Part shown: piece after piece, positions 26,849 through 36,197 of the stretch | How the letters are laid out: each line of letters begins with the position of its first letter | Numbering within the stretch: position 1 is the stretch's first letter | Assembly (NCBI GenBank): GCA_029239875.1 | Contig: JARBUD010000010.1 | Location: 1 to 64,000, forward strand | Origin: Xanthobacteraceae bacterium | Lineage (GTDB): Bacteria > Pseudomonadota > Alphaproteobacteria > Rhizobiales > Xanthobacteraceae | DNA: 64,000 nt | Direction of reading: 5' to 3' | The notes under the pieces: model-generated | Databases searched by the model: none | What the model was told of the DNA's origin: nothing | Seen by the model: the letters and a program-made list of their open reading frames with translations, nothing else | Translations under genes and position numbers: made by a program

Positions 26849-29113
26849 TTACCGCCGCGCCAGACGGAAATAGAGTTCCGACAACCGCATCGGCAGGTCC
26901 TCCACCCGGCGCACGGGCATCGCGTTGGCCTGGCCGAAGATCGTCGGCCCCGAGCCGACGCCGGCCGGGTCGAGCGTGACGCCGAAGGTGTCGACGCCCT
27001 GCGCGCGGAGCTGGAGCACCACGCGCCGGGCGTCCGCCACGAGGTCGCCCGCCGCCGCGTCGATGTCGGACGGCTCGCCGTCGGTGAGCACGAGGATGAG
27101 CTTGCGGAAGGACCGCACGGGAGCAATCACCGCCCCGGCATGGCGCAGCGCGGTGCCGAGCCGGGTCGACAGACCGGGCGACAGCCCCGCGAGCCGCGCC
27201 GCTGCCTCGGCGTCATACGTCTCGGAAAAACCCTTCACCAATGTCGCGCGCACGTCGCCGCGCCCGTTGGAGGCGAAGGCGAGCAGTGCGAAATCGTCGC
27301 CGAGCTTGTCCAGCGCCTCGGCCAGCATCGCCACCGCCAGCTTCTCGACGTCGAGCACGCTGGAGCCATCCGCCAGCTTCTCGCGGGTGGACTGGGAGAC
27401 GTCGACCAGCACCAGCACGGCGAGGTCGCGCTGGATGAGCGCGGTGGAGCGGAACACGCGCAGGTCCGGCACCTCGCCGGCATGGCGGGCGATGGCCGCC
27501 TCGATGGCGGCGTCGATGTCGAGGTCGTGGCCTTCCGCCTGCCGCTTCAGCCGCACGGCGCGGCCGACCTTGGCGGCCTTCACCAGCCGGGCGATACGAG
27601 CGCGGACCGGTGCTGCGCGGTCCAAAGCACGTTGAAGAATGCGCGCGTCGCCGGCCACCGGCATCATTTCCCGCACCGTCGTCCAGTCCGGCCGCTCGAC
27701 GCCGGCCGCCGCATCCCATTCGGGATAGGTGGCGACGACGGCGCCTTCCCCGCCCGCCGGCCTCGGCCGCGCCCTCCCCGCAGGCTCGCGGGAAGGCTCG
27801 TCCTCCCTGCCATCCTCCGCCTCGCGCCGCTCGATGCGGGCGGCCTCAACCATCAGCTCGACCGCGTCCGTCGCTTCCGGGTCGATGTCGGAAAAGTCCC
27901 ACAGGCCGAGCCCGTCGTCGCGATAGGCCGGTTCGGCGACATGGCCGCGCGCGTCGAAGCGCAGGCGGCGCTGTCCGATGTCATTGGCGAGGCGCGTGCC
28001 GATGCCCAGACTCAGCGCCGGGTCGTGGAGATCGCCCACTGAGGCGAACAGCGCCTGCGCCTTGCCGACCAGCGCGTCGGGATCGGCGTAGGTCGGGTCG
28101 AACAGCCCGCGCGCCACGCGCCTGAGCAACGCGGCGACGGTCGGGCCGTCCTCGGGCGTGGCGTCGTGATAGGGCGCCCACAGCCGGGCGAGGCCCGGAT
28201 AGCGGCGCATCGCCAGCGCCTCGATGCGAGCATCCTCGACCAACCCGGCGAGCGCGATCTGCACTGGCTTGAATTTTCGAACGGGGAAGCGCGGATTGCC
28301 GAAGAAAAGATGCGCCGAGGCGTGGATTGCGGCCGCGAGATAGAGCCGCCGCGACGCCTCGCCAGCTATACCGGGAACCACCTCCGGCAGGCGGATCACC
28401 GGCCCGGCGATGTTGACGCGCGGCCCCGTCTCGCGACCGGCGAAGGGGAGCGGCTGCAGGTTCGGCATTGTACCCCACAGGGCAGTGAGCACGGTCTTCA
28501 GCTCCGCTTCCAGCTCTGCAAAGCCCGGCCCGGCACTGAACCGCGCGACCATCGCTTGAGCCAGCCGGTCCTCCAGCGTGAAGAAGGCGCGGCGCTTGGC
28601 GCGGTCACGCCCGGCGGCTTTGAGCCCGGCCTCGATGAAATCGGCGAAGGCGGCGACAAGGCCGGACCGCACCAGCTTTTCCGCTCGCTCCGCCACCAGT
28701 TCCACGCAGTCCGGCGCCGCGCGGGCGAGGGTGAGCAGAGCGCGCCACCAGATGTCACGCTCCCGCGCGCCGGCGAGCCGCGGCTCGATGCGGACGAAGG
28801 CGTCGAGTGTCGCAGCCGCCGCCTTGCCGCCCGCCTCGCGGCAGATGGCGGCGGCCTGCCTTGCCATTTCTCCCAACCCGCCATGCGCGGCGAGTTCGAG
28901 GCTGGCGCACCAATAGGCCAGCAGACATCCCGGCCCGGCATTCACCTCCAGCAAGGCCAGCCCGCCCGCCCCCCAGTCCTCCAGCGCATCCTCGTCGAGC
29001 CGCATGGAAAGCCGTCGCCGCGCATCGGCGAACACGCCGGCCAGCCCGTCGCGCCCCGCCAGCAGTCGGGCGAGACGGTCGAGCGGCGCCGCGATGTCCA
29101 GCACCGCGCTCAT
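26849..29113 (-). CDS. VWA-domain protein of the CbbO/NorD family
   Basis: 754 residues. The C-terminal 200 form a von Willebrand A domain with a complete MIDAS start (LVDVSQST, near 570) and a later LTDGEPSD. The N-terminal 450 residues are helical and match the CbbO/NorD plan. A disordered Arg/Glu/Pro segment lies around 445-480. It overlaps the AAA+ gene by 4 bases (ATGA) and is translated after it. Such pairs remodel metal enzymes: CbbQO reactivates Rubisco and NorQD matures nitric oxide reductase. The length is nearer CbbO (about 770) than NorD (about 630), but neither Rubisco nor nor genes are in this window, so the target is open. Confidence 0.85.
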   Translation of the reverse strand: MSAVLDIAAPLDRLARLLAGRDGLAGVFADARRRLSMRLDEDALEDWGAGGLALLEVNAGPGCLLAYWCASLELAAHGGLGEMARQAAAICREAGGKAAAATLDAFVRIEPRLAGARERDIWWRALLTLARAAPDCVELVAERAEKLVRSGLVAAFADFIEAGLKAAGRDRAKRRAFFTLEDRLAQAMVARFSAGPGFAELEAELKTVLTALWGTMPNLQPLPFAGRETGPRVNIAGPVIRLPEVVPGIAGEASRRLYLAAAIHASAHLFFGNPRFPVRKFKPVQIALAGLVEDARIEALAMRRYPGLARLWAPYHDATPEDGPTVAALLRRVARGLFDPTYADPDALVGKAQALFASVGDLHDPALSLGIGTRLANDIGQRRLRFDARGHVAEPAYRDDGLGLWDFSDIDPEATDAVELMVEAARIERREAEDGREDEPSREPAGRARPRPAGGEGAVVATYPEWDAAAGVERPDWTTVREMMPVAGDARILQRALDRAAPVRARIARLVKAAKVGRAVRLKRQAEGHDLDIDAAIEAAIARHAGEVPDLRVFRSTALIQRDLAVLVLVDVSQSTREKLADGSSVLDVEKLAVAMLAEALDKLGDDFALLAFASNGRGDVRATLVKGFSETYDAEAAARLAGLSPGLSTRLGTALRHAGAVIAPVRSFRKLILVLTDGEPSDIDAAAGDLVADARRVVLQLRAQGVDTFGVTLDPAGVGSGPTIFGQANAMPVRRVEDLPMRLSELYFRLARR

Positions 29114-29922
29114 ATCAGGCAGGCGGCGATCGCCTCGCCGAGCGCCCGGCGCACGTCGGCGTCATCAGTCATCGGCAGCACGATGCCGGCATTCACCGCC
29201 GTCGCCAGCGGCACGCCGCCGGCTGCCAGCCGCCCGGCATGGATCAGCATGCGGGTGGAGGCACCCTCATCGAGCCCCTGCCCCTTGAGGTTGCGCGAGC
29301 AGGCGGCGATGGCGACCAGCGTGCGGGCGAGCGCCAGGTCGGCGCCGGCCTCGCGCATGACGATCTCCGCCTCCAGCACCGGCGCGGGATAGTCGAAATC
29401 GATGGCGACAAAGCGCTGCTTGGTGGACTCCTTCAGGTCCTTCACCGCGCTCTGGTAGCCGGGGTTGTAGGAGATCACGAGCTGGAAGTCGGCATGCGCC
29501 GGCACCAGCTCGTTGCGCTTCTCCAGCGGCAGCATGCGCCGCGCATCGGTGAGCGGGTGGATGACGACGGTGGTGTCCTGCCGCGCCTCGACGATCTCGT
29601 CGAGATAGCAGATGGCTCCGAAGCGCACCGCCTGGGTGAGCGGGCCGTCATGCCACACCGTGCCCTCGGGGGTGAGCAGGAAGCGGCCGGCCAGGTCGGC
29701 GGCTGTCATGTCCTCATGCGCGGCGACGGTGATCAGCGGCCGGCCGAGCCGCCAGGCCATGTATTCGACGAAGCGGGTCTTGCCGCAGCCGGTCGGGCCT
29801 TTCAGCATCACCGGCAGGCGGTGCCGCCACGCCGCCTCGAACACGGCGACCTCCTCGCCCACCGGCCGGTAATAGGGCTCGGCGGCGATGCGGTAGGCGG
29901 CAAGATTTGTGTCGATCAGCAT
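29110..29922 (-). CDS. AAA+ ATPase of the CbbQ/NorQ/NirQ (MoxR) family
   Basis: 270 residues. Walker A GPTGCGKT at 42-49, Walker B ICYLDEI with Asp108 and Glu109, and the family-specific RPLITVAAHEDMTAADLAG and ISYNPGYQS segments. It forms ring motors that work with a VWA partner, here the next gene. The start at 29922 agrees with homologues beginning just before AEPYYRPVGEE. The gene order AAA+ then VWA, with overlap, is as in cbbQO and norQD operons. The target enzyme cannot be told from this window. Confidence 0.92.
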   Translation of the reverse strand: MLIDTNLAAYRIAAEPYYRPVGEEVAVFEAAWRHRLPVMLKGPTGCGKTRFVEYMAWRLGRPLITVAAHEDMTAADLAGRFLLTPEGTVWHDGPLTQAVRFGAICYLDEIVEARQDTTVVIHPLTDARRMLPLEKRNELVPAHADFQLVISYNPGYQSAVKDLKESTKQRFVAIDFDYPAPVLEAEIVMREAGADLALARTLVAIAACSRNLKGQGLDEGASTRMLIHAGRLAAGGVPLATAVNAGIVLPMTDDADVRRALGEAIAACLI

Positions 29923-30058
29923 TCGGGTCTCCGCGTGGATGTCGCGGAACCTTCCCGTCGGCAGGACAGGACGGCCCCGCGAGGGGCTGCCGGCATCCCT
30001 GCCGTGACGCGCCGGCGACGACCCTGGCGCGCGGCACCTGCATTAGAAGTCCATTCGC

Positions 30059-30081
30059 TGCGCCGCACAAGAGGCGGCGCA
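30059..30081. terminator. Hairpin downstream of the ABC efflux operon
   Basis: TGCGCCGC and GCGGCGCA pair around ACAAGAG, two bases beyond the permease stop on the minus strand. No T tract is visible, so it may protect the 3' end or act with Rho. Confidence 0.45.
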
Positions 30082-30083
30082 CC

Positions 30084-31205
30084 TTATCCCGCCGCCTGCA
30101 GCGCCTTGCGGAAGCGCAGCGCGGCGAGCGTCAGAAAGGCCGCGCCGATGCCGGCCAGCGCCAGGAGGTTCGGCCAGATCGTGTCGATCCCCGCCCCGCG
30201 GTAGAGCACCGCCTGCGACAGCGCGACGAAATGGGTCGAGGGCGAGAACTGCATGATGTTCTGCAGCCAGACCGGCATGCTCTCCATCGGCGTGGTCGAG
30301 CCGGAGAGCAGGTTCATGACGATCATCACCGGCATGACGATGAGGCCGAACTGCGCCATCGAGCTCGACACGGTGGCGAGGAGGATGCCGAGCGCGGTGA
30401 CGGAGAACTGGTAGACCAGCATCGAGGCGACGAAGAGCGGGATCGAGCCCTGCACCGGCACGCCGAGCAGGCGCTCCACCACGATGACGAGCGACAGCGT
30501 CGCCGCCACCACGATGACGAGTCCGTTCGACCAGATCTTCGCCAGCATGATCTCGATCGGCGTGACCGGCATGACCAGCAGGTGCTCGATCGTTCCGTGC
30601 TCGCGCTCGCGGATCAGCGCCGCGCCGGAGAGGATCACCGCCAGCATGGTGACGTTGTTGATCACCTGCATCACCGCGGTGAACCAGGCCGAGGTGAGGT
30701 TCGGGTTGAACTTGGCGCGGATGACGACCTGGACCGGCGCCTGGGCGACGGTGCCCGGCGCGGCAGCCTGCACCTCCTGCTGGATGATGTTCTGGATGTA
30801 GGCGGCACCGTTGCCCGCCTGCGACATGGCGGTGGCGTCGATGTCGAGCTGGATGGTCGGGTTGCGGCCGGCGATCAGGTCGTGCTCGAAGCGCGGCGGG
30901 ATCTGCACCACGAAGACGAAGCGTCCCGCATCCATCGCCGCGTCGATCTCGGTGGCCTTGATCTCCACAGGCTCCTTGAAGAAGGGGCCCAGCAGCGCGT
31001 CGCTCAGGCGGCGCGAGAGTGCGGTCTGGTCCTCGTCGACCACGGCGACGGCGGCGTTCTCCACCTCGAACTTGGCGCCCTGCGAGACGGTGTAGACCGC
31101 GACCGTGAAGGTATAGACGATCAGCGCCGCCAGCACCGGGTCGGCCCTCAGGCTGTAGAGCTCCTTGATGCCGAGGCGGAAGATGCGGGCGAGCCGGGCG
31201 CGCAT
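30084..31205 (-). CDS. ABC-2 type permease (YhhJ-like)
   Basis: 373 residues from the ATG at 31205, which has the strong ribosome binding site GGGGAGGTGA. The longer ORF track start lies inside rbbA in another frame. Topology is one N-terminal helix, a large periplasmic domain (about 45-185), then five or six helices with the ABC-2 signature region around REREHGTIEHLLVMPVTP. It is the separate permease of a YhiI-RbbA-YhhJ type exporter, two bases downstream of rbbA. It probably pairs with the permease half fused to RbbA. Confidence 0.92.
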   Translation of the reverse strand: MRARLARIFRLGIKELYSLRADPVLAALIVYTFTVAVYTVSQGAKFEVENAAVAVVDEDQTALSRRLSDALLGPFFKEPVEIKATEIDAAMDAGRFVFVVQIPPRFEHDLIAGRNPTIQLDIDATAMSQAGNGAAYIQNIIQQEVQAAAPGTVAQAPVQVVIRAKFNPNLTSAWFTAVMQVINNVTMLAVILSGAALIREREHGTIEHLLVMPVTPIEIMLAKIWSNGLVIVVAATLSLVIVVERLLGVPVQGSIPLFVASMLVYQFSVTALGILLATVSSSMAQFGLIVMPVMIVMNLLSGSTTPMESMPVWLQNIMQFSPSTHFVALSQAVLYRGAGIDTIWPNLLALAGIGAAFLTLAALRFRKALQAAG

Positions 31206-31207
31206 GC

Positions 31208-33916
31208 TCACCTCCCCTGCTTTCGCAGCGCCAGCATGGCGAGGCCGATATAGACGAGGCCGATGAGGATGATGACGACGATATCGGTCCACAATTCCGC
31301 GAAGCCCAGCGCCTTGGTGAAGGCGCCGACGCTGACCTGCTGATACCAGGAGGACGGAAAGGCGAGGCCCATCAGCCGCGCGCCGCCCGACAGCGAGGAC
31401 ACCGGCACCAGCAGGCCGGAGAAGTTCACGGCCGGCACGATGGAGATGATGGCGGTGGCGAAGATGGCGGCAACCTGGCTGCTCACGAAGCTGGAGATCA
31501 GCAGCCCGAAGCCGGTGGTCGCCAGCACATAGGCGAGCGAGCCGACCGAGAGCGCGAACAGCGAGCCCTTCACCGGCACGTCGAAGACGAAGCGGGCGAA
31601 GATGACCAGCGTGACGAAGCTGAGGAAGGCGATGACGGCATACGGCAGCTGCTTGCCGAGCAGGAACTCGATCCGCGTCACCGGCGTCGACTGGAAATTG
31701 GTGATGGAGCCGGTCTCCTTCTCCTTCACCACACCCAGCGCCGTCATGATCGCCGGGATCAGCACCAGCATCAGCATGATGACGTTCGGCACCATGGCGT
31801 TCACGCTCTTGAAGGCCTGGTTGTAGCGGAAGCGCGGCTCGATCGTGACCGGCGAGAGCGGCGTCTGCTTGCCGGTCGCGCGCAGCTCCTCGTCGGCGAG
31901 GTAGCTCTGGGCGATGCCCTGCACATAGCCGCGCGTGGTCTCGGCGCGGAACGGCATGGAGCCGTCGAGCCACACGCCGACCTCGGGCTGGCGATCGCGC
32001 GTCAGGTCGCGGCCGAAATCGGGCGGGATCTCGATGGCGAGCTTGAGCTCGCCGCTGCGCAGCCGGCGATCGAGCTCGTCGGTCGAGGAAATCGGCGCAT
32101 GGGTCTCGAAATAGCGCGAGCCCTCGAAGCTCTCCAGCAACTGCCGGCTCTGCGCGCTCCGGTCCTGGTCGAAGGCGGCATAGGGCAGGTTCTCGACGTC
32201 GAAGGAGATGCCGTAGCCGAAGGTGAACAGCAGCAGCAGCGGGCCGCCCAGCGCAAAGGCGAGCCGCGCCGGGTCGCGCACGATCTCCAGCGCCTCGCGC
32301 CGGGCATAGGCCCAGAGCCGGCCGAGATCGAAACGGCGCACATGGGCGGGCGCCGAAGGCCGCTCCTTGAACTCGGCAGCGCCCTCCTCGCGGCCCATGC
32401 CGGCCTCTTCCAGCATGGCGATGAACACCTCCTCCAGGCTGTCCATGCCGCGCTGGCGCTGCAATTCCTCCGGCGTGCCGATGGCCAGCACCTTGCCGGC
32501 GTGCATCAGCGAGATGCGGTCGCAGCGCTCGGCCTCGTTCATGAAATGAGTGGAGAGGAAGATGGTCACGCCGTCCTTACGCGACAGCTCGATCAGCGTG
32601 CGCCAGAACCCGTCGCGCGCCACCGGGTCGACGCCGGAGGTCGGCTCGTCGAGGATCAGGATCTCCGGCTTGTGGATCACCGCCACGGCGAGCTGCAGGC
32701 GCTGGCGGATGCCGAGCGGCAGGCTCTCGGGACGCACGTCGGCGACGCCGGCGAGGTCGAAGCGCTCCATCATCTCGGCCACGCGCCCCTCGACGTCGGG
32801 CAGCTCGAACAGCCGCGCATGCAGCACGAGGTTCTGGCGGACGGTGAGCTCGGCATAGAGCGAGAAGGCCTGCGACATGTAGCCGACGCGCTTGCGGGTC
32901 GCCATGTCGCCGCCGGCCAGCGGCGCGCCGAACAGCTTGGCCTCGCCCTCGCTCGCCGGCAGCAGGCCGGTGAGCATCTTCATGGTCGTGGACTTGCCTG
33001 AGCCGTTGGAGCCGAGGAAGCCGAATATCTCGCCCTTCTCGATGCGGAAATTGACGTGGTCGACGGCGACGAAATCGCCGAAGCGCCGGGTGAGCCCAGT
33101 CGCCTCGATCGCCGGCTCGCCGCCATGGTCGACGCGCGGCAGGTCGGGGAGAGGCTCGGCATCGCCGCGCTCGTCCTGCGGCAGCAAGGCGACGAAGGCG
33201 CGCTCCAGGTCCGGCTCACCGGTCTGCTTGAGGATGTCGGCCGGGCTGCCGGTCGCGAGCACGCGCCCGCCGCTCATGGCCGCCAGCCAGTCGAAGCGCT
33301 CGGCCTCCTCCATATAGGCGGTGGCGACGATGACGCTCATCGACGGCCGGCGCGCCCGCAGCCGCGCCATCAGTTCCCAGAACTGCCGGCGCGAGAGCGG
33401 GTCGATGCCGGTGGTCGGCTCGTCGAGGATGACGAGGTCGGGATCGTGGATCAGCGCGGCGCAGATGCCGAGCTTCTGCTTCATGCCGCCGGAGAGCTTT
33501 CCCGCCGGCCGGTCGGCAAACGCCGCAAGGCCGGTGGCCGCGAGGAGCTCCTCGATGCGCTCGCGCCGCTCGGCCCCGCCCTGCCCGAACAGCCGGCCGA
33601 AGAAGTCGAGGTTCTCGGCGATGGAGAGCGTCGGATAGAGGTTCCGCCCCAGCCCCTGCGGCATGTAGGCGATGCGCCCGCCGGCCTGCCGGCGCCAGCT
33701 GCGCTGGGCCATGTCGCCGCCGAGCACGTGCACCGTGCCCTCCTGGATGCGGGTCACCCCGGCAGCGAGGGAGAGCAGCGTCGACTTGCCGACGCCGTCA
33801 GGCCCGATCAGCCCGGCCATGCAGCCGGCCGGCACCTCGAGGTCGACGCCGTCGAGCGCAACCGTCTTGCCGTAGCGATGTACGGCGCCGGCAAGCGCGA
33901 TGGCGGCCCCGCTCAT
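31208..33916 (-). CDS. rbbA: Fused two-ATPase plus permease ABC protein, RbbA/YhiH-like
   Basis: 902 residues: first nucleotide-binding domain (Walker A GPDGVGKST at 38-46, signature KLSGGMKQ), second domain (GSNGSGKST near 305; its signature is the variant LPLGIRQ), then an ABC-2 permease with about six helices and a periplasmic loop. This exact fusion is found in E. coli RbbA/YhiH, first described as a ribosome-associated ATPase and otherwise thought to be an exporter. The operon with a HlyD-type adaptor and a second permease favours an efflux role here. It overlaps the adaptor gene by 4 bases. Confidence 0.92.
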   Translation of the reverse strand: MSGAAIALAGAVHRYGKTVALDGVDLEVPAGCMAGLIGPDGVGKSTLLSLAAGVTRIQEGTVHVLGGDMAQRSWRRQAGGRIAYMPQGLGRNLYPTLSIAENLDFFGRLFGQGGAERRERIEELLAATGLAAFADRPAGKLSGGMKQKLGICAALIHDPDLVILDEPTTGIDPLSRRQFWELMARLRARRPSMSVIVATAYMEEAERFDWLAAMSGGRVLATGSPADILKQTGEPDLERAFVALLPQDERGDAEPLPDLPRVDHGGEPAIEATGLTRRFGDFVAVDHVNFRIEKGEIFGFLGSNGSGKSTTMKMLTGLLPASEGEAKLFGAPLAGGDMATRKRVGYMSQAFSLYAELTVRQNLVLHARLFELPDVEGRVAEMMERFDLAGVADVRPESLPLGIRQRLQLAVAVIHKPEILILDEPTSGVDPVARDGFWRTLIELSRKDGVTIFLSTHFMNEAERCDRISLMHAGKVLAIGTPEELQRQRGMDSLEEVFIAMLEEAGMGREEGAAEFKERPSAPAHVRRFDLGRLWAYARREALEIVRDPARLAFALGGPLLLLFTFGYGISFDVENLPYAAFDQDRSAQSRQLLESFEGSRYFETHAPISSTDELDRRLRSGELKLAIEIPPDFGRDLTRDRQPEVGVWLDGSMPFRAETTRGYVQGIAQSYLADEELRATGKQTPLSPVTIEPRFRYNQAFKSVNAMVPNVIMLMLVLIPAIMTALGVVKEKETGSITNFQSTPVTRIEFLLGKQLPYAVIAFLSFVTLVIFARFVFDVPVKGSLFALSVGSLAYVLATTGFGLLISSFVSSQVAAIFATAIISIVPAVNFSGLLVPVSSLSGGARLMGLAFPSSWYQQVSVGAFTKALGFAELWTDIVVIILIGLVYIGLAMLALRKQGR

Positions 33917-34950
33917 TGCGGCAGCTTCACCGCGAGCGTGTCCGGCCAGGGCGTCGCGGGATTGGTGCGCACATAGGCGAGGCCGCGCACCCCGGCCTTC
34001 ACCCGGTCCTCGTACTGGCGCAGCAATTCCGGGGCGATGCGCAGCTTGACGCGGAACATCAGCTTCTCGCGCTCTTCCGCCGTCTCGACCGTCTTCGGCG
34101 TGAACTGCGCGCCGGCGGCGACGAAGCTCACCGTGGCGGGGATGACGTAGTCGGGCGCGGGGTCGAGCACGATGCGCCCCTCGTCGCCGAGCGCCAGCCG
34201 GCCGGCGACGCGCGCGGGCACGAAGATGGTCATGTAGACGTCGGAGAGGTCGAGCAGCGTGACGATGGGCGCACCCGCCGCCACCACCTCGCCGGACTGC
34301 ACGAGCTTGTACTCGACGCGCCCGCGCCGCGGTGCCTTCAGGATGGAATCGTCGATCTGCGACTGGATCCGGGCGACCTCCGCCCGCGCCGCATCGGCCG
34401 CGGCATGGGCTTCGTCGAGCGAGGCCTGCGCGGCGCGCTGGGCGGCGATGGCGACATTGAGCTGGCTCTGGCGCAGATCGAGCGACTGGGCCGTACCATA
34501 GCCGCTCTTCTGCAGCTTGGAGGCCCGCTCGTGCTCCTGCTCGGCGAGGGTGCGCTCGCTATCGCGCTGGGCGATTGCGGCCTCCGCCTCGGCGATCGCC
34601 TTCTCCGAGCGGCGCACCTGCGCCTCCGCCCCGGCGAGCTGGGCTTCCAGCTCCAGCGTGTCCATCCGCGCCACCACCTGGCCGGCATCGACGGTCTGGC
34701 CCTCCTCGGCCAGCACCTGCGATACGCGTCCGGGCAGCTTGGCGGCGACCAGCACCTGTTCGGCCTCGATACGGCCATTGGTCGAGAAGATGTCGGCCGG
34801 CAGGCCGCGACCGGTCAGTTTGTCGATGAGCGACTGCAGCCGGGCGGCGATGCCGGAACCGGAATTGTCCTGCGCCGCCGCCGGCAAGGCGAGGCCGACG
34901 CAGATGAAGGCCGCGAAGAGACAGACCGGCACATGTCGCTGCCTTGCCAT
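33913..34950 (-). CDS. HlyD-type periplasmic adaptor (YhiI-like)
   Basis: 345 residues with a signal peptide (VCLFAAFICVGLALPAAAQ). A split lipoyl domain (GRVSQVLAEEGQTVDAGQVVARMD, cut short here; its second half near KAPRRGRVEYK) flanks a long coiled-coil hairpin rich in Ala/Glu/Gln. This is the membrane fusion protein layout and should bridge the RbbA/YhhJ pump to an outer-membrane channel encoded elsewhere. First gene of the operon; its promoter must lie in 34951-35135. Confidence 0.92.
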   Translation of the reverse strand: MARQRHVPVCLFAAFICVGLALPAAAQDNSGSGIAARLQSLIDKLTGRGLPADIFSTNGRIEAEQVLVAAKLPGRVSQVLAEEGQTVDAGQVVARMDTLELEAQLAGAEAQVRRSEKAIAEAEAAIAQRDSERTLAEQEHERASKLQKSGYGTAQSLDLRQSQLNVAIAAQRAAQASLDEAHAAADAARAEVARIQSQIDDSILKAPRRGRVEYKLVQSGEVVAAGAPIVTLLDLSDVYMTIFVPARVAGRLALGDEGRIVLDPAPDYVIPATVSFVAAGAQFTPKTVETAEEREKLMFRVKLRIAPELLRQYEDRVKAGVRGLAYVRTNPATPWPDTLAVKLPQ

Positions 34951-35135
34951 TCACGACTCCGTAGGATTCCAACCCAGCACTCCCTGCAACATGACGCGCT
35001 GGGGTGCGTTCGCCAAGATGGAGGATAACCCTGATGGAGGATAACACTTACGCGACAGCGTCTTGACCGCGATCAACGACCGCGCCGCAATGGGCGGGCT
35101 TCATGCCGCCGCCAAGCAAGCGCCGAGGACATGCG

Positions 35136-36119
35136 ATGAAGGCCATGGTTCTGCATGCCTATGGGGAGAGGCTGCGGCTCGAGGAGCGCCCGCTGCCCAT
35201 CCCCGGTGCCGGCGAGATAAGGGTGCGGGTCGAGGCCTGCGCGGTGTGCCGCACCGACCTGCATGTGGTCGACGGCGAACTGCCGCTGGGAAAGCTGCCG
35301 GTGGTTCCGGGCCACGAGATCGTCGGCATCGTCGAGGCCTTGGGCGAGGGCGTCGCGGCCCCGGCCATCGGCACCCGCGTGGGCATCCCCTGGCTCGGCC
35401 ATACCTGCGGGGCCTGCCCCTATTGCCGCTCGCACCATGAGAATCTGTGCGACGACCCGCTGTTCACCGGCTACACGCGCGACGGCGGCTTCGCCACCCA
35501 TGTGGTGGCGGATGCGGCCTTCTGCTTTCCGCTCGACGGCTTCGCCGATCCGGTCGCCGCCGCGCCGATGATGTGCGCCGGGCTGATCGGCTGGCGCACG
35601 CTGAAGATGGCGGGCGAGGCACAGCGCGTCGGCATCTACGGCTTCGGCGCCGCCGCCCATCTCATCGCGCAGGTCTGCCGCTGGCAGGGGCGCGAGGTCT
35701 ACGCCTTCACCCGTGCGGGCGACGCGAAGGCGCAGGAGCTGGCGCTCTCGCTCGGCGCGCGCTGGGCGGGAGGTTCAGACGAGGCGCCGCCGGAGCCGCT
35801 CGACGCGGCCCTGATCTTCGCCCCTGTCGGCGCGCTGGTGCCCACCGCCTTGCGGGCGGTCGCCAAGGGCGGGCGCGTGGTGTGCGGCGGCATCCATATG
35901 AGCGACATCCCGCAATTCCCCTATGCCATCCTGTGGGAGGAGCGGCAGGTCGTCTCCGTCGCCAATCTCACCCGCGAGGACGCGACCGAGTTCCTTGCCA
36001 TCGCCCCCAAGGCCGGCGTCACCGCCACGACCACCACCTATCCGCTGGAGCAGGCCAACGAAGCTCTGGCGGATCTGCGCGCCGGGCGCTTCCAGGGCGC
36101 GGCGGTGCTTGTGCCGTGA
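35136..36119 (+). CDS. Zinc-dependent alcohol dehydrogenase family protein
   Basis: 327 residues of medium-chain dehydrogenase/reductase. The start at MKAMVLHAYG fits homologues and has GAGG eight bases upstream. Catalytic zinc ligands are in CAVCRTDLH and GHEIVG; structural zinc cysteines are in CGACPYCRSHHENLC. The nucleotide loop is YGFGAAAH rather than the usual GxGxxG, a small deviation. It probably oxidises or reduces short alcohols/aldehydes with NAD(P). It is followed 78 bases later by phosphoketolase, with which it could share a transcript; acetaldehyde/ethanol interconversion near acetyl-phosphate formation would make sense but is inference. Confidence 0.92.
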   Translation: MKAMVLHAYGERLRLEERPLPIPGAGEIRVRVEACAVCRTDLHVVDGELPLGKLPVVPGHEIVGIVEALGEGVAAPAIGTRVGIPWLGHTCGACPYCRSHHENLCDDPLFTGYTRDGGFATHVVADAAFCFPLDGFADPVAAAPMMCAGLIGWRTLKMAGEAQRVGIYGFGAAAHLIAQVCRWQGREVYAFTRAGDAKAQELALSLGARWAGGSDEAPPEPLDAALIFAPVGALVPTALRAVAKGGRVVCGGIHMSDIPQFPYAILWEERQVVSVANLTREDATEFLAIAPKAGVTATTTTYPLEQANEALADLRAGRFQGAAVLVP

Positions 36120-36197
36120 TGCTGGTGTCATGACGCTGGCGCCCTAATTCACCCTTCGCCTTCACCCTTCCCGAGCCAAATGCAGGAGAGGACGCCC

